Source: Villigracilis sp024434165 (lineage in GTDB: Bacteria > Chloroflexota > Anaerolineae > Anaerolineales > Villigracilaceae). From it: a DNA stretch of 64,000 nt. The notes beneath the pieces were generated by a model that worked only from the letters and a program-made list of their open reading frames with translations, had not been told where the DNA came from and searched no databases. The first letter of the stretch is position 1. Each line of letters starts with the position of its first letter. Shown here piece after piece: positions 1 through 7,633 of this stretch. A program made the position numbers and the translations under genes. Location: NCBI GenBank assembly GCA_030263665.1, contig SZPK01000027.1, forward strand, positions 1-64,000, written 5' to 3'.

Positions 1-122
1 GTACGCGAGGCTCAAACCGGAGTTCGAGTCTCCGTGGGGGCACTCGCTCACTCGCGTAAGCCCCACTCATACCATCGAGGTACGCGAGGCTCAAACCGGG
101 ATTCGAATTCCCGTGGGGGCAC
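1..122 (+). repeat. Two 43-bp direct repeats resembling tRNA 3' ends
   Basis: Bases 1-43 and 80-122 are near-identical copies 79 bp apart, about one tRNA gene length. Each ends in a T-arm-like hairpin (CGGGA, loop TTCGAAT, TCCCG in copy 2), then TGGGGGC and an A, as in acceptor 3' strand plus discriminator without encoded CCA. A rho-independent terminator follows at once. No matching 5' acceptor strand (GCCCCCA) or D-arm is visible between the copies, so copy 2 cannot be folded into a complete tRNA. Copy 1 may be the 3' end of a real tRNA cut by the window edge and copy 2 a partial duplication. The tRNA interpretation is inference. Confidence 0.4.
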
Positions 123-130
123 ACTTAATG

Positions 131-161
131 ACAGTCACCTTTTGGGTGGCTGTTGTTTTTT
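131..161 (+). terminator. Rho-independent terminator after the tRNA-like repeats
   Basis: A 9-bp stem (131-139 with 145-153, one G-T pair) with a 5-base loop is followed by a T-rich run. It ends whatever transcript carries the tRNA-like sequences and lies just upstream of the ribosome binding site of the next gene. Confidence 0.7.
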
Positions 162-171
162 GAGGAGAAAC

Positions 172-1083
172 ATGGCGCAAAAATCACGCGGATACATGAT
201 CGCACTCATCGCCACCGTGCTTTGGTCAACCACGGGACCGTTCATCAGTTATTTGAGCAAAACCTATTCCCTGCCTTCGCTGGTGCTTGCCTTTTGGCGG
301 GATTTGTTCGTTGCCATCGGCATGACAGCCGGTCTGTTGATCTTCAGCCGTTCGCGTTTTTCATTGGGGCGCAGCCATTGGGGATTTTTGATTTTGTACG
401 GACTCACGCTGGCGGTCTTCAACTCGATGTGGACGTTTTCGGTTCAATTTAACGGGGCGGCGGTTGCCACGGTGCTGGCATTTTCTTCCCCTGCAATGAC
501 TGCCGTGTTGAGCCGCCTCGTTTTCCGGGAGACCTTCAGCAAGGTCAAAATCGTTTCGATTGCCTTGAGTTTCGTCGGCACAATTCTGGTTTCCGGCGCG
601 CACGACCCCGCAGCATGGAAACTCAACCCGGCAGGCATCGTCTTCGGCTTGCTGACCGGGCTGTTCTTTGCTGTGTACAACCTCGAAGGCAAAGCCGCCG
701 CGGATAGACGGATCGATTCATGGACGGCGCTCCTGTACAGTTTTGCCTCCGCCACATTCTTCTTGTTCCTCTTCAACATCGGCAACGACCTGTTCATCAC
801 GCAAAAGCCCCCGCTTTCGGATATGCTCTGGCTTGGAAATTCGATGATGGGATGGGGCGTGTTGTTTTTCCTCGGTGTCGCGCCCACACTGGGCGGCTTC
901 GGGCTGTACACCCTGAGTATGCGTTTCCTTTCGCCAACGGCGGCAAACTTAATCGCCACGCTGGAGCCGGTCTTTACGGCGATCTGGGCGTATTTATTTC
1001 TCAGTGAAATGATGAGCGGGGTTCAACTGGGCGGGAGTTTGTTGTTATTGTTCGGCGTGATTCTGCTGCGGTTCAGCGATTGA
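172..1083 (+). CDS. EamA/DMT-family membrane transporter
   Basis: 303 residues, probably ten transmembrane helices in two repeated halves, the usual architecture of the drug/metabolite transporter superfamily (EamA). The opening motif (residues about 8-25, with WSTTGPFI) and the C-terminal half-repeat (SPTAANLIATLEPVFTA) are typical. Family members export or import amino acids, purines or other metabolites; the substrate cannot be read from the sequence. The ATG at 172 is chosen because GAGGAG lies 6 bases upstream; an upstream in-frame start at 34 would read through the terminator and repeat. The 3' end overlaps the convergent coaX gene by 11 bp. Confidence 0.9.
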   Translation: MAQKSRGYMIALIATVLWSTTGPFISYLSKTYSLPSLVLAFWRDLFVAIGMTAGLLIFSRSRFSLGRSHWGFLILYGLTLAVFNSMWTFSVQFNGAAVATVLAFSSPAMTAVLSRLVFRETFSKVKIVSIALSFVGTILVSGAHDPAAWKLNPAGIVFGLLTGLFFAVYNLEGKAAADRRIDSWTALLYSFASATFFLFLFNIGNDLFITQKPPLSDMLWLGNSMMGWGVLFFLGVAPTLGGFGLYTLSMRFLSPTAANLIATLEPVFTAIWAYLFLSEMMSGVQLGGSLLLLFGVILLRFSD

Positions 1084-1837
1084 GTTCCCAGATCAACCGC
1101 AGCCCTTCGAGCGTGAGCCAGGGAGCGATGACATCAATCACCTTTGTCTCTTTGGCGACCACCTCCGCCAGCCCGCCGGTGGCGACGACTTTCATGTCAT
1201 TGCCGAGTTCGGCGCGGAAGCGGGATACCATCCCTTCGACCATACTCACGTAACCGAACAACAGCCCCGACTGCATTGCATGGACGGTGTTGCGTCCGAT
1301 GACGGAGGGCGGAACTTGCAGGTCAATGCGCGGAAGTTTTGCCGCGCGGGTGTAAAGCGCTTCGGCGGCAAGGTTGATGCCGGCGGTGATCGCGCCGCCG
1401 AGATAGTCGCCGTCCCGGGTCAGGGCGTTGAAGGTGGTCGCGGTGCCGAAATCCACCACACAGGCGGGACCGCCATAGAGTTTCATCACCGCCACCGCAT
1501 CACACACGCGGTCTGCGCCGACGGCTTTGGGGTCTTCGTAGCGGATCTTGATGCCGGTCTTGACGCCCGCATCCACCACCAGCGGTTCCTGTTTGAGATA
1601 TTCGCGGCAGGCTTGGATGACGCGCCCGGTCAGCGGCGGGACGACCGAGGCGAGCGAAACGCCGTTGATGTCCTTGATCGTTTTCCCCGCGTTTTGCAGC
1701 AAACCCAGGAACTGCAAGCCGTATTCATCGGGCATGCGGTTGTGATCGGTGGCAAGACGCCAGTGCGCGCCGAGTTTTTCGCCTTCGTACAAGCCGAGGG
1801 TGAGGTTGGTGTTGCCAACGTCAACGGTAAGGAGCAT
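1073..1837 (-). CDS. coaX: Type III pantothenate kinase
   Basis: 254 residues, normal length for CoaX, which phosphorylates pantothenate in the first step of coenzyme A synthesis. The ASKHA-fold phosphate-1 motif DVGNTN is at 6-11, GADR at 107-110 (pantothenate-binding region), and the phosphate-2 motif DFGTATT at 129-135. No signal or membrane segment, so cytoplasmic. It is the last gene of a long minus-strand run, separated from the membrane glycosyltransferase gene upstream by about 85 bp, and it converges on the EamA transporter. Confidence 0.95.
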   Translation of the reverse strand: MLLTVDVGNTNLTLGLYEGEKLGAHWRLATDHNRMPDEYGLQFLGLLQNAGKTIKDINGVSLASVVPPLTGRVIQACREYLKQEPLVVDAGVKTGIKIRYEDPKAVGADRVCDAVAVMKLYGGPACVVDFGTATTFNALTRDGDYLGGAITAGINLAAEALYTRAAKLPRIDLQVPPSVIGRNTVHAMQSGLLFGYVSMVEGMVSRFRAELGNDMKVVATGGLAEVVAKETKVIDVIAPWLTLEGLRLIWELNR

Positions 1838-1922
1838 GGATTTTTTTCTCGATTCGTTTCAATGATTCTACCATGCAGGGCTATGGCGTTGGTTTTCCAA
1901 ATCCGACGTTTGAGAACGCCGC

Positions 1923-3275
1923 TTACGTCTCTGTTGGGGATTTCACCCAAAGGAAAAACAGCAGCAGCGCCAGCGGGAAGACGTGCAGATACAGGCGGTC
2001 CAGCGAGGTGTTCAGGTGATAGGTCAACTCCAACGGAGTGATCAGGTAAATGCAAAAGTAAACCGCCAATTGCAGGAAAATCACGGCGCCGATCGTCCAC
2101 ATGCCGGATGGAAAGTTCCTCGATCCGCCAACAAGGACCATCATTAAAATTATAAGCCCAGGCAGGCTGACGGGCGTCCCCCCAAGATTCCAGAGCACGA
2201 TGCCTGCCTCTCGGAAGATAATCAAGTACCGTTCAACGTTCAAAACTTTATCGAGCAGGCCGTCCCGCGCCGAGAGCAGGTCGTTGGGCGGGGCAAGAAC
2301 CAGTTTGAAAACGACAATTATCAAAAACGGGATCGCCAGTCCAATCGCGTACTTTCGGAACGCCATCCGTTCCGTTTTTTTCATGCCAAGCAAAAGCCAG
2401 ACGAGCGAGAAACCGAATATCGCCGCCAGCCCCTCGTTTTTTGCCCACCCCCCCAAGCCGATCAGGAATCCAGCCAGCAGCGCAAAACGCCGCTCCTTCG
2501 TCTGGAAATACAGCAGCGTCATGCCGCCGGCAGCAAGGAGGAGGCAGGCAAGCAGCAGGTCGGCGTACTGCCTCATGCCCTGGTCAACGGTAAACGGCAG
2601 GGACATGAAAAGGACAGCCGCCAGCGACGCCTGTTTGAAACCGCGGAAGTAGTTGACCAGCGAGAAGAGAAGCCCCGCTGTGAAAAGGGAAATCGCGAAG
2701 TGAAATGCGATCACTCCCCAGGTGGATGTTTTACCCAGGAAAACCCAGGTGATGGCGTTCGTCACCGCCATGAAGAGAGGATAATCGGGGTGATCGAGCT
2801 GGCGCAAAAAGGTCGCCTGCCAGTCCGCGCCGCCGAGGTAGATGAAACGCGCCGCCACGTTCCAGTTGATCCATGCATCGGGGCGTCCGTGCGGGTATTG
2901 CAAACCGTAGAGCATGAGGTTCAACGTAAATAGAAAAAGGCTTACAGCGAGAATCAACATCCAGACGAGATTCGGCTTCTCGGTCCAATTTTGGAGGCGC
3001 AAGGCGGAAGCCCATTGCCGCCGGGTCGTGTAAAACATCCAGCCGGTCAGGGCAGCGGCGGCAATACTTTCCAAAACGACATACACTGGAAGCGGCAGAC
3101 CAAGCCAGATCCACAAAAAACCGAGCAGGGAGGAAACGCCGAAACCCGCCGCCGCAGAAAGGAAGAACCTGACCAAAAGGGATTTTCCATCCATCGCGTT
3201 CCAGCAGAAATGGAGGAGGCAAAACCCCAACAGGATGCGCGGCAGGATTGCAGCGAACGACAGGGCAGGCGTCAT
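1923..3275 (-). CDS. Multi-membrane glycosyltransferase-like protein (GT-C)
   Basis: 450 residues with about eleven hydrophobic helices. After the third or fourth helix comes a loop with DAWINWNVAARF and DHPDYPL (residues about 130-165), resembling the first extracytoplasmic loop of GT39/ArnT-like GT-C enzymes that use polyprenyl-phosphate sugars. The catalytic Asp is probably in DAW. The start ATG at 3275 directly abuts the stop of the 141-aa gene upstream, implying translational coupling. Donor and acceptor are unknown; it probably acts in cell-envelope glycan or lipid glycosylation. The GT-C assignment is inference from topology and this loop. Confidence 0.7.
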   Translation of the reverse strand: MTPALSFAAILPRILLGFCLLHFCWNAMDGKSLLVRFFLSAAAGFGVSSLLGFLWIWLGLPLPVYVVLESIAAAALTGWMFYTTRRQWASALRLQNWTEKPNLVWMLILAVSLFLFTLNLMLYGLQYPHGRPDAWINWNVAARFIYLGGADWQATFLRQLDHPDYPLFMAVTNAITWVFLGKTSTWGVIAFHFAISLFTAGLLFSLVNYFRGFKQASLAAVLFMSLPFTVDQGMRQYADLLLACLLLAAGGMTLLYFQTKERRFALLAGFLIGLGGWAKNEGLAAIFGFSLVWLLLGMKKTERMAFRKYAIGLAIPFLIIVVFKLVLAPPNDLLSARDGLLDKVLNVERYLIIFREAGIVLWNLGGTPVSLPGLIILMMVLVGGSRNFPSGMWTIGAVIFLQLAVYFCIYLITPLELTYHLNTSLDRLYLHVFPLALLLFFLWVKSPTET

Positions 3276-3701
3276 CTAGTCTTCCAAATCGTGAATGAGA
3301 TACAAACCGAATCCAAACCCCTGAACTTCATGCGCCCCAATTTGTTCATCGAGCCAGGAGCGGAAATCCACATCGTCTGCAAAGTTGCCGATGATCCATT
3401 CCTGCCCAATGCCGATCTCAAGCGCAACGGGAGCAACGGAATACTGCATCAACTGGAACTCGTTTCCATCCAGGGATTTGGGATTGCCGCTGACAATGGA
3501 ATCATCCACATAACCGGCTTGATTCACATCCCGAGGAAGCGCCTCACGCAGCGCCCGGACATGGTCCTCCCATTTGGTCACCATCTCGTCTGACGGGTTT
3601 TTCCATTCCCCGGAAGAATAGGTCAATGCAAAGTGGCGCGCCGCGAAGACAGTGAACAAGACAGCGAAAGCAAGCGGGATCATCCCTCGAATGGGTCGCA
3701 T
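3276..3701 (-). CDS. Small membrane-anchored protein of unknown function
   Basis: 141 residues with one N-terminal hydrophobic segment (about 8-27) that could be a signal anchor, then a soluble domain of about 115 residues, rich in acidic residues and presumably outside the membrane. I do not recognise the family. Its stop codon is immediately adjacent to the start of the downstream GT-C gene, so the two are very likely coupled, and it may be a periplasmic partner of that enzyme. An upstream membrane protein (3766-5688) ends 64 bp before it. Confidence 0.7.
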   Translation of the reverse strand: MRPIRGMIPLAFAVLFTVFAARHFALTYSSGEWKNPSDEMVTKWEDHVRALREALPRDVNQAGYVDDSIVSGNPKSLDGNEFQLMQYSVAPVALEIGIGQEWIIGNFADDVDFRSWLDEQIGAHEVQGFGFGLYLIHDLED

Positions 3702-3765
3702 GGATTTATTTTACCCTTTTCAAAACGAAGAGCGCCCTGGAGGTATCCATCCCTTTGGGTACGCC

Positions 3766-5688
3766 CTACGGCGCTGCCGCGTAAAAGGGCGACAGCGCGC
3801 GCAGGATGCCCACGATGAACCCGAAGTTATTGACCATCAGAGCCAGCACGACAATCGCCGCGCTCCATTGAAACCAGGTTTTTCCCGCAAAATCGGATAA
3901 TGCCAGCGCGGAGAGGAGGACGAGCGCATACACCCAGTATGGCGTGTAGAGGAAGAGCTCCGTGCCGTAGAACAGGTGCATGAGAAAGTTGAAGCCGAGC
4001 GCGCCGAGCAGACCCAGCATCAGCGGCGTGTGCCTGGATGTTTTGAAATTTTTCACGAACATCAAGAATCCGCCTGCCAGAACAACCAGCCAGAGCGCAA
4101 GCGGGAGGTTGGCAAGTCCCTTGTAGGAGGCGAGACGCCCTGTGCGGACATCGAATGTCTTCATGTCAATGGTGGGAAAGGGCGGCTTTTCGGAAACGAC
4201 TGCGAGGGGTTTGGGTCCGACCACGCCATAAAGCAGCACCGAACGTGACACGACGTTCAGTTTGCGGGCAATGGACGCTGGCTCGGACAGGCGCATGGGG
4301 TCGGAGGTCGCTCCCGCCGAGGATTTCACGAAGTTGAACTCGAAGGCAATGTCCGACGGTACGAAGAAGAAGGTTTGCTTGCCGGGGTGCAGGATGCCGG
4401 TGAACGTGGTCAGCAGGATGCCAAACGCAAGGAGCAAAACGCAATATTGGATCAGGCGGCGAAAGCCGAATTTATTGAAGAACAACGCGATGACGCCCTG
4501 CGCGAAGTTGGTGATGGTGATGCCGAAGAGCAGCAACCCCGCCGGGATGAGAACGGAAAATCGCTGTTCGTTTGCCTGGATCAACAGGAAGAAGAAAATC
4601 AGCGAAGCCGCGCCGAAGATGTAGTTTTCGGTCAGCGAGCCGAAGAGCAGGTGCGAGGCGGTCGAACCAAGCAGAACCGCAAAGAGGAAAGCGTAGGTTT
4701 TGGATTCGGTCGCGCGGTTGACGAAGAGCCAGGCCATGAAGACGCAAAGCCCGGCAACCGCGGAAACGACCAGCATTCCGCCGAGCGCGTAATGCTCGCC
4801 CATGAATCCCGCCGCCAGCCGGATCAGCGGGCGGACGATGATGAGGCTGAGCGGATGCACCGAGCGGTTGATTGCGCCGCTTTCGGGGCTGGCAAGGATT
4901 TCCATCCATGGACCCGCATCCGCTTCAAAGAGGACGCTGTTGTAACTCAAGGCGGGATGGTTCAACGAGCGCGCGAGGATGAGGTGAATGAGAAAGAACA
5001 TTCCGGCGGCGAAAAGCCCAACCAGATTTTGGGCTGCAAAATTATGGAGTCCGGCGGCTTGCCGCTGGATCAAACGGCTCGCTGTTTGCTCCCAAAATTC
5101 CAAAACGGGAAGGCTCCACACCCCCGCCGCCAGCGCGGTGATGATGAACAACGCCATCCATTTTTGCGGGACGACGATGTAATCCCGAACGAACATTTCA
5201 GGCAGTTGCAGGCTGGCGAAAACCACAGCAGCCAAAAATAAAGGCAGGGAAAGCGCGAGAAGGACATTTATTGGCTTGCTGAGAAAACCATCACGGAAAG
5301 ATTGTGCAGCGCGGCGAACGAGAAAATATCCACTCGCGCTGCCGAGGGTGACGGAGATTGCCGTAAACAAAACCATGTTGAACGGCGTGCGGAGCGGCTC
5401 ATGGAAAAAGCCGACTGCGGCGAAAGCAATGACGAAACTGAATACGAAGGCGGCAAGATAATGCGAGATGGAGAATTGAGGGAATTGGGTCCGCAGGCGC
5501 TCCGTCCATACAGAGAGGGAGGGAAAACTTTGGTGGAGGAAAAGGCTGATGGCGAGCGCAGGCACGAGGACGAGGAAGAGGCGGTCTATGGGGGAGGTGA
5601 AGGTCGAATAGCCGAAGAAGGTCACAGCCAGGAACAGGCTGGCGGCGAGTCCGATGGTCAAACTGAAAAGAAGGCGGGGGAGTTTCAT
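3766..5688 (-). CDS. Large multi-membrane protein, probable GT-C glycosyltransferase
   Basis: 640 residues with about fifteen hydrophobic helices. A loop near residues 235-290 carries NHPALSYNSVLFEADAG and a conserved-looking NRSVHPL segment; a short soluble stretch lies around 460-530. Overall topology resembles GT-C transferases, but the diagnostic Asp pair after the first helix is not obvious, so function is uncertain. The ATG at 5688 is preferred over an upstream start at 5799 because the extra 37 residues overlap the end of the preceding gene and are hydrophilic. It lies between the MetF-type gene and the 141-aa gene on the same strand. Confidence 0.65.
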   Translation of the reverse strand: MKLPRLLFSLTIGLAASLFLAVTFFGYSTFTSPIDRLFLVLVPALAISLFLHQSFPSLSVWTERLRTQFPQFSISHYLAAFVFSFVIAFAAVGFFHEPLRTPFNMVLFTAISVTLGSASGYFLVRRAAQSFRDGFLSKPINVLLALSLPLFLAAVVFASLQLPEMFVRDYIVVPQKWMALFIITALAAGVWSLPVLEFWEQTASRLIQRQAAGLHNFAAQNLVGLFAAGMFFLIHLILARSLNHPALSYNSVLFEADAGPWMEILASPESGAINRSVHPLSLIIVRPLIRLAAGFMGEHYALGGMLVVSAVAGLCVFMAWLFVNRATESKTYAFLFAVLLGSTASHLLFGSLTENYIFGAASLIFFFLLIQANEQRFSVLIPAGLLLFGITITNFAQGVIALFFNKFGFRRLIQYCVLLLAFGILLTTFTGILHPGKQTFFFVPSDIAFEFNFVKSSAGATSDPMRLSEPASIARKLNVVSRSVLLYGVVGPKPLAVVSEKPPFPTIDMKTFDVRTGRLASYKGLANLPLALWLVVLAGGFLMFVKNFKTSRHTPLMLGLLGALGFNFLMHLFYGTELFLYTPYWVYALVLLSALALSDFAGKTWFQWSAAIVVLALMVNNFGFIVGILRALSPFYAAAP

Positions 5689-5717
5689 TGATTTTCCAAG
5701 CGGGCCGCCGCTACGCT

Positions 5718-7559
5718 TTATTCTTTCACCGCCACAATGATCTCGGAAACCATGTCGTAGCGGTGGAACTGCGGCATGATGTAAACGCCGTTCGCCCAAC
5801 TTTTAATGCTTTGAATTAATTCCACCGCCAGTTCCACGCCGACCTTTGCCGCGCCCTCGCCTGCGGCTTCGATGCGCCTGCGGGCTTCGTCGGGGATGAA
5901 GATGCCCGGCACTTCATTGTGCAGGAAGTTTGCATGTTTGGTGCTAACCAGCGGGAGGATGCCTGCCAGAATGGGCTTGTCGAGTTTGCCGTGTTTCGCT
6001 TCGTACGCCTCGATGAGTTTGGGACCGTCGTCGGGACGGTAAATGGGCTGGGTGAGGAAGAAGTCCGCGCCTGCCTTGATTTTGCGATGGAGGTTCTTGA
6101 TTTCGGCATCCACGTCCTGCGGGCAGAGGTTGAGCGCCGCACCGACGAAGAAATTTGTGGGCTGTCCGATGCTTGTGCCGGAATGATCCACACCCATATT
6201 GAAGCCCTGCTTGATGAGCTTGATCAAGCCCGACGGCACGAGGTCGTAGTTGTCGGTGGCTTCGGGATAATCGCCGATGGAGGTCGGGTCGCCCATCACG
6301 ACGAAAACATTCCGCAGACCGATGGCATGCGCAGCAAGCAGGTCGCCCTGCACGCGCAGCAGGTTGCGCCCGCGTGTCGGGAAGTGGAGGGTGGTTTCCA
6401 CGCCGATCTGACGCTGCACCACGTCGCACACCGCCCACGCGGACATTCTCATGCGCGCCATGGGACTGTCTGCCACGTTGATCACATCCGCGCCCGAGTC
6501 GTGCAGCAGCGATGCGCCCGCCAGCAGTTTGTGGGTCGAAAGCCCGCGCGGCGGATCCATCTCAACCGAGATGCAGAATTTTCCGCTGGCAAGTTTTTGG
6601 GCAAACTGCGTCGGCAGTTCGGCAGGCTCGGCGGAGATTTCATCCACCGGCAGGACGGTGATATCGGTAACAGGAATGGCGGGAGCGGAATCCAACACCT
6701 TTTTCATTGCAGCGATATGATGGGGCGTGGTGCCGCAGCAGCCGCCGACGATGTTCGCGCCCGCCTCGCGGAACGACAGCGCATACTCGCCGAAGTAATC
6801 TGCATCGGCGGGGTACATGATGCGTCCGCTCACCTGCTGGGGCCAGCCCGCATTCGGCTTCACCCAGAACTTTCCATTTGGCACAGTCTGCCGCATCTGC
6901 TTCAAGATCCGCAGCAGCTGCGAAGGTCCGCCGGAACAGTTGACCCCGATCACATCCGCGCCCGCCTCGGAAATTCTTCGCGCCACTTTGATCGGGTCAT
7001 CGCCAAGCAAGGTGCGGTCGTCGCGGGTGAACGTCACCGAGGCGACAACGGGCAGGGAACAATTTTCCTTTGCCGCTGTGATCGCTTCCTTGATTTCGTA
7101 CAAATCGGACATGGTTTCGATGACGATCAAATCCGCGCCCGCTTCCGCCAACGCCTTGATTTGCTCCGCAAACGCCTCACGCGCCTCCTCCAGCTTGACT
7201 CGGCCGTAGGGAGCGATTCTCACCCCCAGCGGACCCACGTCGCCCGCGATCAACACATCCTTGAACGACGCGGCAACGACCCGTTTGGCGAGTTCCACGC
7301 CCGCGCGGTTGATTTCCACGACATCGTCCTGCAAGCCGTGTTTGCTCAATTTGTAGCGGTTCGCGCCGAAGGTGTTGGTGATGATCAACTCCGCGCCCGC
7401 TTCGATGTATTCGCGGTGGATCTCCGCCACCGCCGCGGGGTCGGTCAGGTTCAATTCATCGAACGATTTGTCGAAGCCGACGCCGCGCGCGTGCAGCATG
7501 GTGCCCATTGCGCCATCGGCAAGGAGAGTCTTTTGGGAAAGTTTTTCAAGAAGGTTCAT
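5718..7559 (-). CDS. Bifunctional homocysteine S-methyltransferase / 5,10-methylenetetrahydrofolate reductase
   Basis: 613 residues in two domains, as in YitJ-type proteins. The N-terminal homocysteine S-methyltransferase barrel (1-about 300) has GAMGT at 16-20 and the zinc cysteines in GVNCSGG (Cys208) and GGCCGTT (Cys274, Cys275). The C-terminal MTHFR barrel (about 325-613) opens with SVEMDPPRG and would make 5-methyl-THF using NAD(P)H and FAD. No cobalamin domain is present. Start at 7559 has AAAGAG upstream; the track beyond it reads into a palindromic repeat. It is embedded between membrane-glycosyltransferase genes, about 6.6 kb from metH, and may feed methyl-THF to MetH or act on an alternative methyl donor. 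Confidence 0.9.
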   Translation of the reverse strand: MNLLEKLSQKTLLADGAMGTMLHARGVGFDKSFDELNLTDPAAVAEIHREYIEAGAELIITNTFGANRYKLSKHGLQDDVVEINRAGVELAKRVVAASFKDVLIAGDVGPLGVRIAPYGRVKLEEAREAFAEQIKALAEAGADLIVIETMSDLYEIKEAITAAKENCSLPVVASVTFTRDDRTLLGDDPIKVARRISEAGADVIGVNCSGGPSQLLRILKQMRQTVPNGKFWVKPNAGWPQQVSGRIMYPADADYFGEYALSFREAGANIVGGCCGTTPHHIAAMKKVLDSAPAIPVTDITVLPVDEISAEPAELPTQFAQKLASGKFCISVEMDPPRGLSTHKLLAGASLLHDSGADVINVADSPMARMRMSAWAVCDVVQRQIGVETTLHFPTRGRNLLRVQGDLLAAHAIGLRNVFVVMGDPTSIGDYPEATDNYDLVPSGLIKLIKQGFNMGVDHSGTSIGQPTNFFVGAALNLCPQDVDAEIKNLHRKIKAGADFFLTQPIYRPDDGPKLIEAYEAKHGKLDKPILAGILPLVSTKHANFLHNEVPGIFIPDEARRRIEAAGEGAAKVGVELAVELIQSIKSWANGVYIMPQFHRYDMVSEIIVAVKE

Positions 7560-7579
7560 GGGTTCTCTTTCAGGATTCG

Positions 7580-7633
7580 GTACCGCGAGATTTATCTCGC
7601 ACCGCAAGGAGCGCAAAATGAATTTTGCGGTAC
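7580..7633. repeat. Nested palindromic repeat
   Basis: A 54-bp element bounded by GTACCGC and GCGGTAC, containing two inner palindromes (CGCGAGAT-TT-ATCTCGC and CGCAAAAT-GA-ATTTTGCG). It supplies the last 13 or so codons and the stop of the upstream glycosyltransferase gene (minus strand) and lies just upstream of the ribosome binding site of the MetF-type gene. The inner GAGAT/ATCTC motif recurs in the palindromes at 14113 and 50149. Confidence 0.7.

Noticed and set aside
34..171. Longer N-terminus for the EamA transporter (start at 34)
   Set aside because: It would translate through the tRNA-like repeat and terminator, and the ATG at 172 has a good ribosome binding site.
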